Shown here: positions 1-6,922 of the stretch, piece by piece
Layout of the letters: each line of letters opens with the position of its first letter
Position numbering within the stretch: the first letter of the stretch is position 1
Position numbers and translations under genes: made by a program
The notes under the pieces: generated by a model
Databases searched by the model: none
What the model saw: the letters and a program-made list of their open reading frames with translations, nothing else
What the model was told of the DNA's origin: nothing
NCBI RefSeq assembly: GCF_016427555.1
Contig: NZ_JAELVS010000001.1
Location: 1,178,001-1,242,000, forward strand
DNA from: Marinobacter litoralis
GTDB taxonomy: Bacteria; Pseudomonadota; Gammaproteobacteria; Pseudomonadales; Oleiphilaceae
Length of the DNA stretch: 64,000 bases
Direction of reading: 5' to 3'

Positions 1-540
1 CTCGAAGCGGGCTACGAATATATTGGCATGGACCACTTTGCCAAACCCGATGACAGCTTGGCAGTTGCCCAGCGCGAGGGACGGCTACACCGGAACTTCC
101 AGGGCTATACCACCCACGCCGATTGCGACTTGGTGTCGTTAGGCGTGTCGGCCATTGGTCAAACCGACGATGCGTATTTCCAGAACAATCATGACCTGCC
201 ATCTTGGGAAGCCTCGATGGATGCGGGGCAGCTGGCCATTGTGCGCGGAGTAGCCCTGAGCCGGGATGACCGAATTCGTCGTTGGGTTATCGGCCAGTTG
301 ATTTGCCAGTTCCGCCTGGATCGCAAGCAGTTTGCAGACCAGTGGAATGAAGACTTCGACCGCTACTTTGCGGATGAATTGGCGCGCTTGAAGCCGATGA
401 TTCAAGATGAACTGATTGCCGATGCCGGTTCTGTTTTGCAGGTTCAGCCCGCCGGAAGATTGTTAATTCGTGCAGTTTGCCAGATTTTCGATTTGTATCG
501 GAAAGAGGGCGCCAGTCAGCGTTTTTCCCGGATTATCTGA
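1..540 (+). CDS. hemN: oxygen-independent coproporphyrinogen III oxidase, C-terminal part
   Basis: The reading frame is open from base 1 to a TGA at 540, giving the last 179 residues of a larger protein; the start lies before the window. The opening residues carry the GMDHFAKPDD motif followed by LHRNFQGYTTH, a block typical of HemN, the radical SAM enzyme that decarboxylates coproporphyrinogen III to protoporphyrinogen IX in anaerobic haem synthesis in the cytoplasm. The radical SAM CxxxCxxC region is upstream of the window and cannot be checked. The C-terminal helical domain is complete. The related protein HemW is less likely, because the Gly-Tyr-Thr-Thr-His stretch is characteristic of HemN. 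Confidence 0.9.
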   Translation, partial: LEAGYEYIGMDHFAKPDDSLAVAQREGRLHRNFQGYTTHADCDLVSLGVSAIGQTDDAYFQNNHDLPSWEASMDAGQLAIVRGVALSRDDRIRRWVIGQLICQFRLDRKQFADQWNEDFDRYFADELARLKPMIQDELIADAGSVLQVQPAGRLLIRAVCQIFDLYRKEGASQRFSRII

Positions 541-568
541 ACACGATAAACCTGATGTTAATCAATCA

Positions 569-594
569 ACAGGGCTGCCTTTGGGTGGCCCTGT
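569..594 (+). terminator. hairpin after hemN
   Basis: ACAGGGC (569-575) pairs with GCCCTGT (588-594) across a 12-base loop, starting 29 bases after the hemN stop. The T-run is short (TTTGCG), so termination may be weak or Rho-assisted. Confidence 0.55.
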
Positions 595-633
595 TTGCGT
601 TGGGTCGCTGAACAGCCTGGAAAATAATGTGAG

Positions 634-656
634 TTAGTGTTTGTGTCGTACACTAA
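634..656. promoter_or_regulatory. inverted repeat in the symporter leader, possible operator
   Basis: TTAGTGT (634-640) and ACACTAA (650-656) are perfect inverted arms around a 9-base spacer, with a nested GTGT-CGT-ACAC core. The repeat lies about 400 bases before the symporter start, in an otherwise gene-free stretch. It could be an operator for a dimeric regulator; no regulator is identified. Confidence 0.35.
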
Positions 657-848
657 TATTCTGCCCTCTACAGACTAGACAATGTGCCGTAAAATGCGTA
701 TGGTTTTTCGGCCTCACGTCTGGGCTTCTATGTGATTAACCTGAAACTCAATACATAGAAGGCGTCCATTCCGAGAGCCAGGGAGGCCTCTGGTTCCTGA
801 AATGGTCGTCAGTTTGTTTTGCTTCCGGTTAAAAGGATTGAAAATACC

Positions 849-899
849 ATGACATCTAAAGAATTTTCAGAGCTTTTGCCTCGCCTCAGTATTCCTTAG
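849..899 (+). CDS. possible 16-residue leader peptide upstream of the symporter
   Basis: ATG at 849 opens a 16-codon frame (MTSKEFSELLPRLSIP) ending in TAG at 897-899. An AGGA lies about 12 bases upstream, which is rather far for a good ribosome binding site. The peptide is of interest only because it ends just 15 bases before a row of small hairpins in the leader of the next gene, an arrangement seen in attenuation leaders. It has no run of one amino acid that would point to a ligand. It may be chance. Confidence 0.25.
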   Translation: MTSKEFSELLPRLSIP

Positions 900-913
900 C
901 TACTGATAGCTTC

Positions 914-1014
914 GGGGCCACTTAGCCCCCTCCTGTTGCCCCAAGCAACACCCCCGCTTGAGCGGAAACGACAGCTCCCTGCTCGATTCTTGGCGACCGA
1001 AATTAAACGTTCGG
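914..1014 (+). promoter_or_regulatory. row of small hairpins in the symporter 5' leader
   Basis: Three perfect hairpins follow one another: GGGGC/GCCCC (914-918 with 925-929, loop CACTTA), TGTTGC/GCAACA (934-939 with 945-950, loop CCCAA) and CCGC/GCGG (954-957 with 962-965, loop TTGA). A fourth, CCGAA/TTCGG (997-1001 with 1010-1014), ends about 40 bases before the TTG start. The loops do not fit the ACGR loops of the guanidine-II riboswitch, and no other riboswitch class was recognised. Together with the rest of 541-1055, this is a 515-base leader with no convincing gene in it. Confidence 0.45.
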
Positions 1015-1055
1015 GCAGACAGCGGTTTTTTGTTTCTTCGAAAAGAGGTTGAGTC

Positions 1056-2735
1056 TTGAACGAGAATGGATTTACCCAGTTTTCTACAGTAACCGTGCTG
1101 TTACTGCTTGCTGCCTTCTATGGTGGTACCTACTTGCTGACTTTGCTCATCCGCAAAGATAAGGAAGATACGTCCGGTTTTATGGTGGCAGGCCACCAGG
1201 TCGGTTTCGGAATGGGTGCGGCCAGTATGACCGCCACCTGGATCTGGGCTGCATCGTTCTACGCGGCGGCTACGTCCGGTTACACCTACGGCGTGTCCGG
1301 GCCGATTCACTACGGCTTCTGGGGCGCGCTGATGATCCTGTTCATCTATCCGTTCGGTCGCCGTTTCCGCGAGTTAGCTCCTAACGGACACACCTTGGGC
1401 GAGCTGATTCATGCCCGCCACGGTTCCTCCAGCCAGCTGATTCTGGCCGGCTCCAACGTGCTGGGCAGCATCATCAGTTTGATGGTGAACTTCACGGCGG
1501 CGGGTGCTCTGGTGTCTGTGCTGTCGCCCCTGTCTTTTGAAACCGGTGTGTTGGTAGCAGGCGTAGGCGTGTTGTCGTACACCTTGACCTCGGGTTTCCG
1601 TGCCTCAGTGTTTACGGACTTCGCCCAGTTAGTGGCATTGATGGCGATCGCTGTCGTCATCATCCCGGCTGTGCTGTTTTCCGCGGGTGGCCCGAGTGTC
1701 ATGGTGGAAGGTCTTAGCCGAATGACCGATGAGCAGGCCAGCTTGTTCTCGGTAGACGCGATCATGAACCAAGGCGCGCCTTTCTTTGTGGCGGTATTGG
1801 CCTACGCCATCGGTAACCAGACCATTTCCCAGCGCCTGTTCGCGGTGCGCGAAAAGAACATCAAATCCACGTTTGTCACCGCAACGATTGGCTACGGTGC
1901 GATTGTAATCGGACTGGGCATGATCGGTTTGATGGCGCTGTCGGTTGGTGTTGAGCCGTTAAATGGCGAAATGAACAATTTGATTCCGCAGATGGTTTCC
2001 ACCTACCTGTCGCCGTTCTTTGTGGCCCTGTTCTTTGTGCTGGTGATTGGTTCTTTGTCGTCAACAGCCGACTCTGATCTGTCGGCGTTGTCTACGATCA
2101 TGATGGCCGATGTGTACGGTAAGAACATCGCCAGGAACGACCCCAACCCGAAAATCATGATGATGGTTGGCCGGATCACCATGATTGTAGCCACGGTGGC
2201 TGGCCTGATTTTCGCCAGCTTCTCGCTGGATATTCTGGTGATGCTGGTGTTTGTCGGTGCCTTGTGGGGTGCGATTGTATTCCCGGTTATCGTTAGCTGT
2301 TTCTGGGATCGGGTTACCAATGCCGCCTTTACCTGGTCGGTTGTGGTGGCAATGGCCTTCTTCTGTATTGCCCGTTTCGAGTTGGTAGAAATGACCGGGC
2401 TGACCGTACTGCTGTTTGAAATCCTGGCATCTGCAGGCGGCGCTGTGGTGATTGGCATGATGGTATTCGGTTTCTTTGGCCGTGCAGCCGGGCTGATTGC
2501 GGGTGCGATCACCCTGGTGCTGATGCTGATCTTTGCCACCGGCTTCCTGCGTGACTACATGGTATTGGTGGCGTCGCTCACTGCATACGGTGCCAGCGCT
2601 GTGGTTTGCACAGCCATGACCCTGCTCAGTAAAGAAGAGCGTTTTGACTTTGATTTGATCGAAAAACGGGTCGGTTGCTACGACGAAGCAGACACCGACG
2701 AAACTGTTGATATGATCCCGGAGGGTGCAAAATGA
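1056..2735 (+). CDS. sodium:solute symporter (SSS family, Dur3/urea-like)
   Basis: This 559-residue inner membrane protein has about 13-15 hydrophobic segments and no signal peptide, as is usual for the sodium:solute symporter family. The stretch TATWIWAASFYAAAT near residue 60 and GSLSSTADSDLSALSTI near residue 335 resemble the urea/polyamine Dur3 branch, so urea or a similar small polar solute is a reasonable but unproven substrate. The start is a TTG preceded by GAGG about 7 bases upstream. The stop overlaps the ATG of the 44-residue partner gene (ATGA), so the two are probably translated together. The 515-base leader with hairpins suggests regulation of the transcript. Confidence 0.85.
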   Translation: MNENGFTQFSTVTVLLLLAAFYGGTYLLTLLIRKDKEDTSGFMVAGHQVGFGMGAASMTATWIWAASFYAAATSGYTYGVSGPIHYGFWGALMILFIYPFGRRFRELAPNGHTLGELIHARHGSSSQLILAGSNVLGSIISLMVNFTAAGALVSVLSPLSFETGVLVAGVGVLSYTLTSGFRASVFTDFAQLVALMAIAVVIIPAVLFSAGGPSVMVEGLSRMTDEQASLFSVDAIMNQGAPFFVAVLAYAIGNQTISQRLFAVREKNIKSTFVTATIGYGAIVIGLGMIGLMALSVGVEPLNGEMNNLIPQMVSTYLSPFFVALFFVLVIGSLSSTADSDLSALSTIMMADVYGKNIARNDPNPKIMMMVGRITMIVATVAGLIFASFSLDILVMLVFVGALWGAIVFPVIVSCFWDRVTNAAFTWSVVVAMAFFCIARFELVEMTGLTVLLFEILASAGGAVVIGMMVFGFFGRAAGLIAGAITLVLMLIFATGFLRDYMVLVASLTAYGASAVVCTAMTLLSKEERFDFDLIEKRVGCYDEADTDETVDMIPEGAK

Positions 2736-2866
2736 CAAACGAATTGGTTTACGGCGCGTACATCCTGGTATGGCCAGCGCTGACGCTGGGTGTGCTGGCG
2801 GTTATCTGCGGTGCAGTAGCGCGGGATGCCCGCAACTGCCGCAAGTCGGATGAAGATTTGATCTGA
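2732..2866 (+). CDS. small membrane protein, putative symporter small subunit
   Basis: A 44-residue protein (MTNELVYGAYILVWPALTLG at the start) starts within the stop codon of the symporter gene and has a GGAGGG ribosome binding site inside that gene (2720-2725). It has one transmembrane helix (about residues 6-31) followed by a charged tail RDARNCRKSDEDLI. Small single-helix partners encoded directly after SSS-family symporters are annotated in marine gammaproteobacteria, and the overlap supports joint function. Whether it is a subunit, a stabiliser or a regulator cannot be told from sequence. Confidence 0.75.
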   Translation: MTNELVYGAYILVWPALTLGVLAVICGAVARDARNCRKSDEDLI

Positions 2867-2883
2867 TCAACGCTTCACCTGTA

Positions 2884-2909
2884 ACCAGCAGCCGACCTCG
2901 GCTGCTGGT
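2884..2909. terminator. strong hairpin between converging genes
   Basis: ACCAGCAGCC (2884-2893) pairs perfectly with GGCTGCTGGT (2900-2909) across GACCTC, followed by TTTCTCTTCC. It starts 18 bases after the small-subunit gene and sits before the end of the reverse-strand gene at 2968, so it may serve both directions. Confidence 0.75.
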
Positions 2910-2967
2910 GTTTCTCTTCCCCCGCCCGAAAGCACTCGCCGCGCAAAGCGCTTTATCGGCGCTGAAT

Positions 2968-3414
2968 CTAGTGCCAAATTCCGAGTATCGCACCAGACCC
3001 CAGTACGAACGACCCACCCACTTCGGCAACAATCAACGCAACCATAAAACCATGAATCAGCCAGCCGGGCAGATTGGATTGCCCCAGTTTGTGAGGCTTG
3101 CGCAGCTGATTGCTGGTGTCTCGCAAAATGCCGTGGATGATGTAGGTGCCAATAGCCAGCGCGAAAAAGCCCAAGGCGCCCAGGGCTGCCACGGTGTTCA
3201 CCCAATCCGTATAAACGCTATAGCTGGCGAACCATCCCAAGAGCAGGGCGGCAAAGCTGTACATCAGTGAGCTTCGGTGCGCGATATCCACATATCGGGG
3301 CGCAGCGGCCTTTGGAGTGGTGGCCATGCACCAGTATTTCCAGATGCCGGTTAATAACCCAGTCATAAAAAAAACAAAAGCGGCGGAGAGACAAAGCTTT
3401 TCGGCCAGACTCAT
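2968..3414 (-). CDS. four-helix membrane protein of unknown function
   Basis: A 148-residue protein with four clear transmembrane segments (about residues 6-26, 48-68, 76-98 and 120-142) and little else. I do not recognise a family. The ATG at 3414 is chosen because AAGGA lies 9 bases upstream; an earlier ATG at 3441 has no ribosome binding site. The motif HRSSLMYSFAALLLGW and a His-containing loop (LRKPHKLGQSNLPGW) are the most distinctive parts. Spacing of helices resembles small bacterial membrane proteins annotated as DUFs. It is a single gene, with a bidirectional hairpin after it. Confidence 0.65.
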   Translation of the reverse strand: MSLAEKLCLSAAFVFFMTGLLTGIWKYWCMATTPKAAAPRYVDIAHRSSLMYSFAALLLGWFASYSVYTDWVNTVAALGALGFFALAIGTYIIHGILRDTSNQLRKPHKLGQSNLPGWLIHGFMVALIVAEVGGSFVLGSGAILGIWH

Positions 3415-3611
3415 GGCAAACAGTCCTTGAATGGAGGCCATAGAGGTGGCCAGGTAGGTTGTTGTATGTGCTTTGGTTCTGGAATCTATCAGAACGGGTA
3501 GGTCGGTAATAGTCAGCTTGGGCCAGTCTTGACCCAGGGCAAGAGGCGGATTTTGAAACAGCCACTCGACCGGAGTAGTCTCTGGCGTATGTTTTCAGTT
3601 TGGAGCCTGTT

Positions 3612-3974
3612 ATGGAGATTCGTCTGAAACGGGCCTATGAGGATGCCGCACGCTCAGATGGCCCGCGTATATTGGTTGATCGTATTTGGCCAAGAGGCGT
3701 CTCGAAAGAGGAAGCGGATATTGCCCATTGGCTAAAGGGATTGTCACCCTCCACCGAACTGCGAAAATGGTTCGATCATGATCCGGACAAATGGAACGAA
3801 TTTCAGAAGCGCTATCTGAAAGAATTGGGATCTGACGACGCCTCAGAGGATATCGAAACCTTCAAGCGCCTGCTTACGGAGCAGAAACGCATCACGCTGG
3901 TGTTTGCCGCCAAGGATACTGAGCACAATAATGCGGTTGCTCTGAAGGCGTTTGTGCAAGAAGATAAGCTTTAA
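3612..3974 (+). CDS. DUF488 family protein
   Basis: A 120-residue soluble protein with the signature VDRIWPRGVSKEEADIAHW near the N-terminus and the WFDHDPDKWNEFQKRYLKEL block typical of the YeaO-like DUF488 family. Function is unknown; the family is small, cytoplasmic and widespread. The ATG at 3612 is chosen over the in-frame TTG at 3600 because GGAG lies 6 bases before it. It stands 43 bases before lldD on the same strand and could be co-transcribed with it. Confidence 0.85.
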   Translation: MEIRLKRAYEDAARSDGPRILVDRIWPRGVSKEEADIAHWLKGLSPSTELRKWFDHDPDKWNEFQKRYLKELGSDDASEDIETFKRLLTEQKRITLVFAAKDTEHNNAVALKAFVQEDKL

Positions 3975-3976
3975 AT

Positions 3977-3998
3977 AAAAAAAGGGGCTCTGAACCCC
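3977..3998 (-). terminator. terminator-like hairpin read on the reverse strand
   Basis: Read on the reverse strand, GGGG-TTCAGAG-CCCC is followed directly by seven Ts (the A-run 3977-3983 on the forward strand). The stem is short but all G:C. No reverse-strand gene ends here; it could stop antisense transcription running back from moaA through lldD. Confidence 0.45.
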
Positions 3999-4017
3999 AA
4001 TAACAAGAGTGCTAGCC

Positions 4018-5205
4018 ATGCTCGCTCCCGCATCTGTTTCTGACTACCGTTTGCTGGCCAAACGAAAACTGCCACGCATGCTGTTTGATTATCTCGACGG
4101 TGGTGCTTTTTCTGAATACACCTTGGCGGACAATCGACAGGCGTTCACCCAGTGGCGCTTTCGCCAGCGGGTAATGACCGATGTTTCTCAGATTGATACC
4201 GCTACGGAGTTGCTCGACGCGCCCGTCAGCTTGCCTTTGGTCATGGCACCGATGGGGTTATCGGGCATGTTGGCCAAGCGTGGTGAGGCGCAGGCGGCCA
4301 AGGCAGGTGCGAGTGCTGGTATCCCCTTTTGTTTAAGCACCGTGGGCATTTGTTCGGTTGAAGAGGTGGCACGGGAGGCTCCGAGTGCCAATCTCTGGTT
4401 TCAGCTTTATGTGTTGAAAGACCGGAAATTCTCGGCAGATTTGTTGGCGCGCGCCTGGCAATCCGGTTTTAGAACCTTGGTGTTTACCGTCGATCTTGCG
4501 CGCCTCGGGCTGCGTTATCGTGATGTCCGGAACGGCATGAATGGTAATCTGTCGGTGCCAGCAAAATTCCGCAAGGCGTTGGATCTGTTGAGCCATCCCC
4601 GTTGGCTGGCGGATGTCGCCATTGGCGGGAAGCCGCTGACGTTTGGCAATCTGGCCAGCGTGGTGCCATCCGGCCGGAAGCCGGAAGATTTCAAAGCTTG
4701 GGTTGAAAGCCAGTTTGATCCTTCGGTGACCTGGCGAGATCTGGATTGGATTCGTGAACACTGGCCCGGGAAGCTGGTCATAAAAGGCATTATGGAAAGC
4801 GACGATGCGCGCTCGGCGATCGCCGTGGGCGCCGATGCCATTGTGGTTTCCAATCACGGCGGACGACAGCTGGAAGGCGCACCGGCCAGTTTGGATGTGT
4901 TGCCGGCAATTGCCGAAGCGGTGGCCGGAAAATGCCAGGTTCTTGTGGATGGCGGTGTTCAGACAGGGCAGGATTTGGTTCGTGCGTTATGTCTGGGGGC
5001 GGATGGTTGTCTAATGGGACGAGCGTGGGGCTATGCTCTGGCGGCGGGTGGGCAACCCGCTGTAGAAAATCTGCTTGATAATATACGTCTGGAAACGGAA
5101 CTGACTTTGTCGCTGATGGGCAAAACGACGATCAAGCAGCTTGGTCGTTCGGACCTGATGTCGCTGAAGGAGGTGGGCGCATTGCGGGATGGTGTGGTGA
5201 GATAA
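4018..5205 (+). CDS. lldD: FMN-dependent L-lactate dehydrogenase (quinone)
   Basis: This 395-residue TIM-barrel protein belongs to the FMN-dependent alpha-hydroxy acid dehydrogenase family and probably oxidises L-lactate to pyruvate at the inner membrane, passing electrons to quinone. Seen: the DYLDGGAFSEYT N-terminal block, APMGLSGM at about residue 77, the catalytic SNHGGRQLEG motif with His280 and Arg283, and the C-terminal GRAWGYALAAGG phosphate-binding loop. Length agrees with LldD (about 380-396). The ATG at 4018 is preferred over the GTG at 4009 because AAGAG then lies 8 bases upstream. No lactate permease or lldEFG genes are nearby, so mandelate or another hydroxy acid remains possible. 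Confidence 0.85.
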   Translation: MLAPASVSDYRLLAKRKLPRMLFDYLDGGAFSEYTLADNRQAFTQWRFRQRVMTDVSQIDTATELLDAPVSLPLVMAPMGLSGMLAKRGEAQAAKAGASAGIPFCLSTVGICSVEEVAREAPSANLWFQLYVLKDRKFSADLLARAWQSGFRTLVFTVDLARLGLRYRDVRNGMNGNLSVPAKFRKALDLLSHPRWLADVAIGGKPLTFGNLASVVPSGRKPEDFKAWVESQFDPSVTWRDLDWIREHWPGKLVIKGIMESDDARSAIAVGADAIVVSNHGGRQLEGAPASLDVLPAIAEAVAGKCQVLVDGGVQTGQDLVRALCLGADGCLMGRAWGYALAAGGQPAVENLLDNIRLETELTLSLMGKTTIKQLGRSDLMSLKEVGALRDGVVR

Positions 5206-5212
5206 TTGCCGG

Positions 5213-6205
5213 TTATCCCCCCGTCATGTTCATAAAGCGAAGAATTTCCACCTCTCCATCGCTGGAAAAATGGTGCCGCTCCGGCTTCAAATCCATCGCC
5301 GCAATAATGGCGTCCTGAAGTCGCTCATCATCCCCCGGAAACTCTCGCAACAGCGGCAACAAATCCATCGAATGCTCATTGCCCAGACACAACAAAAGCC
5401 GCCCTTCCACCGTCACCCGAACCCGGTTGCAGGTTGAACAAAAGTTATGGGAGTGAGGCGAAATAAACCCGATTCGGGTAGCGCTGTCCGGCATACGGTA
5501 ATAACGCGAAGGCCCACCCGAATCATCATCGGTTGGTTGGAGGTCATGGCGCTTGCTGATGATCGCCCGAACCTCGTCACTGGTGCACAACGCCAGCCCA
5601 CGGTCGTGCTCAGAAATCTCTCCCAGAGGCATTTCCTCAATGAACGTGATGTCTAAGCCCGTCGTTCGGGCAAACTCAACCAACTCTGGAATTTCTTCCT
5701 CGTTACGGCCTTTCATGACCACCGTGTTGAGCTTTATCTGCTTAAACCCGGCCTCTTTGGCCGCATCGATCCCCTCCAGAACCTGGCTGAGCTTACCCGT
5801 GCGAGTGATCGCCTTGAATTTTTGGGCGTCCAGTGAATCCAGGCTGATATTGAGCCGGTCCAGGCCGCCTTTTCGTAAATCCTCCGCCAAGGCAGGTAAC
5901 TGACTGCCATTGGTGGTCATCGCAAAGTCGCGCAGACCATAACTGCCGATTTCCCGAACCAGATCAACAACGCCCTTCCGAACCAGCGGCTCTCCACCGG
6001 TCAGGCGAATCTTCCGAGTGCCCAGAGAAACAAAATTGCGGGCCACTTGAGCGATCTCTTCGAGCGACATGATCTTTTCTCGCGGAAGAAACGTCATCTC
6101 TTCGGCCATGCAGTATACGCATCGGAAATCACAACGATCAGTAACCGAGAGGCGCACATAATTCACGGTGCGCCCGAAGCGGTCTACTAGCTCGGATTGC
6201 GGCAT
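5213..6205 (-). CDS. moaA: GTP 3',8-cyclase MoaA
   Basis: A 330-residue radical SAM enzyme that, with MoaC, converts GTP to cyclic pyranopterin monophosphate in molybdenum cofactor synthesis. Seen: the N-terminal cluster motif with Cys25, Cys29 and Cys32 ([10 protein letters not shown]), TGGEPLVR, the C-terminal second-cluster region [10 protein letters not shown] followed by LLLCLG, and the conserved C-terminal Gly-Gly. Length matches the family (about 329). The ATG at 6205 has AGAGGA 8 bases upstream, so an in-frame ATG ten codons earlier is rejected. It converges with lldD, with 7 bases between stop codons. No other moa gene is in the window. Confidence 0.96.
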   Translation of the reverse strand: MPQSELVDRFGRTVNYVRLSVTDRCDFRCVYCMAEEMTFLPREKIMSLEEIAQVARNFVSLGTRKIRLTGGEPLVRKGVVDLVREIGSYGLRDFAMTTNGSQLPALAEDLRKGGLDRLNISLDSLDAQKFKAITRTGKLSQVLEGIDAAKEAGFKQIKLNTVVMKGRNEEEIPELVEFARTTGLDITFIEEMPLGEISEHDRGLALCTSDEVRAIISKRHDLQPTDDDSGGPSRYYRMPDSATRIGFISPHSHNFCSTCNRVRVTVEGRLLLCLGNEHSMDLLPLLREFPGDDERLQDAIIAAMDLKPERHHFSSDGEVEILRFMNMTGG

Positions 6206-6319
6206 GTTACGGTTCCTCTGCGTGCATGGGCACAAACTTGCTAGTTTAGTATCTCAAAGTGCAGCGTGTTGTTGATACCCCCATTATCAAAACTAACAGA
6301 CCTCCGTTGGAATTGAATG

Positions 6320-6337
6320 TATAATTTGTCTGACAAA
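6320..6337 (+). promoter_or_regulatory. promoter -10 and palindromic operator before nsrR
   Basis: A perfect TATAAT (6320-6325) is followed without a gap by the palindrome TTTGTC-T-GACAAA (6325-6337), 36 bases before the nsrR start. A palindrome just after the -10 box fits repression, possibly by NsrR itself. The -35 region is poor. The operator match is inferred from position, not from a known consensus. Confidence 0.5.
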
Positions 6338-6372
6338 CTGACAATGCAGTGCGTAATTTGTTCGGAGCATCC

Positions 6373-6813
6373 ATGCGTATCACCCGTTTTACGGATTACT
6401 CTTTAAGGGTACTGATTTATTTGGCTGGCCAGGAAGAAGGGCATTTGTCGACCATTCAAGAGATCGCGGATAGCTACGCGATATCGAAAAATCACCTGAT
6501 GAAGGTAGTTCATCAGCTTAATCAGAAAGGGTACATAGTCACGGTGAGAGGCAAAAACGGTGGCATGCGCCTGCATCATAAACCTCAGTCTATCAATATA
6601 GGCGCATTGGTTCGGGAAACAGAAGAAGAGCTGAATATCGTCGAGTGTTTATCCCGGGGAAATACCTGCAAAATTACGCCTGTTTGTGGTTTGAGAGGTA
6701 TGTTCGGTGAAGCGTTGCAGGCGTTTCTTGCCGTGCTGGATAAATACACGTTGGCAGACGTGGTGCAAAGCAAGCATCGCCCGGAATTGCTTCGGTTGCT
6801 ACATGTTGTGTAG
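6373..6813 (+). CDS. nsrR: Rrf2-family nitric oxide-sensing repressor NsrR
   Basis: A 146-residue Rrf2-family regulator with an N-terminal winged helix (MRITRFTDYSLRVLIYLA; recognition region about 28-50) and three cysteines, Cys92, Cys99 and Cys105, placed as the Fe-S ligands of NsrR (ECLSRGNTCKITPVC). NsrR represses NO-detoxification genes until its cluster is nitrosylated. The ATG at 6373 has GGAG about 8 bases upstream; a GTG at 6349 is less good. None of the usual NsrR targets (hmp, norVW, dnrN/ytfE) is in the window; its neighbour is a diguanylate cyclase. Confidence 0.88.
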   Translation: MRITRFTDYSLRVLIYLAGQEEGHLSTIQEIADSYAISKNHLMKVVHQLNQKGYIVTVRGKNGGMRLHHKPQSINIGALVRETEEELNIVECLSRGNTCKITPVCGLRGMFGEALQAFLAVLDKYTLADVVQSKHRPELLRLLHVV

Positions 6814-6922
6814 TGGCGCGATACACATCGTAACGAACGAACGCCAATCCTTACCCTTCATTGACCCCAAGTCAGCTATTATTGAGGTTCTTACATAGAA
6901 TCTTACTTTTACCGGGGGTCGT

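Noticed and set aside
914..965. Guanidine-II (mini-ykkC) riboswitch in the symporter leader
   Set aside because: That class has two hairpins with ACGR loops; here the loops are CACTTA, CCCAA and TTGA.
2061..2738. 225-codon reverse-strand frame in the symporter gene
   Set aside because: His/Gln-rich antisense translation with no ribosome binding site; the forward frame is a clear SSS symporter.
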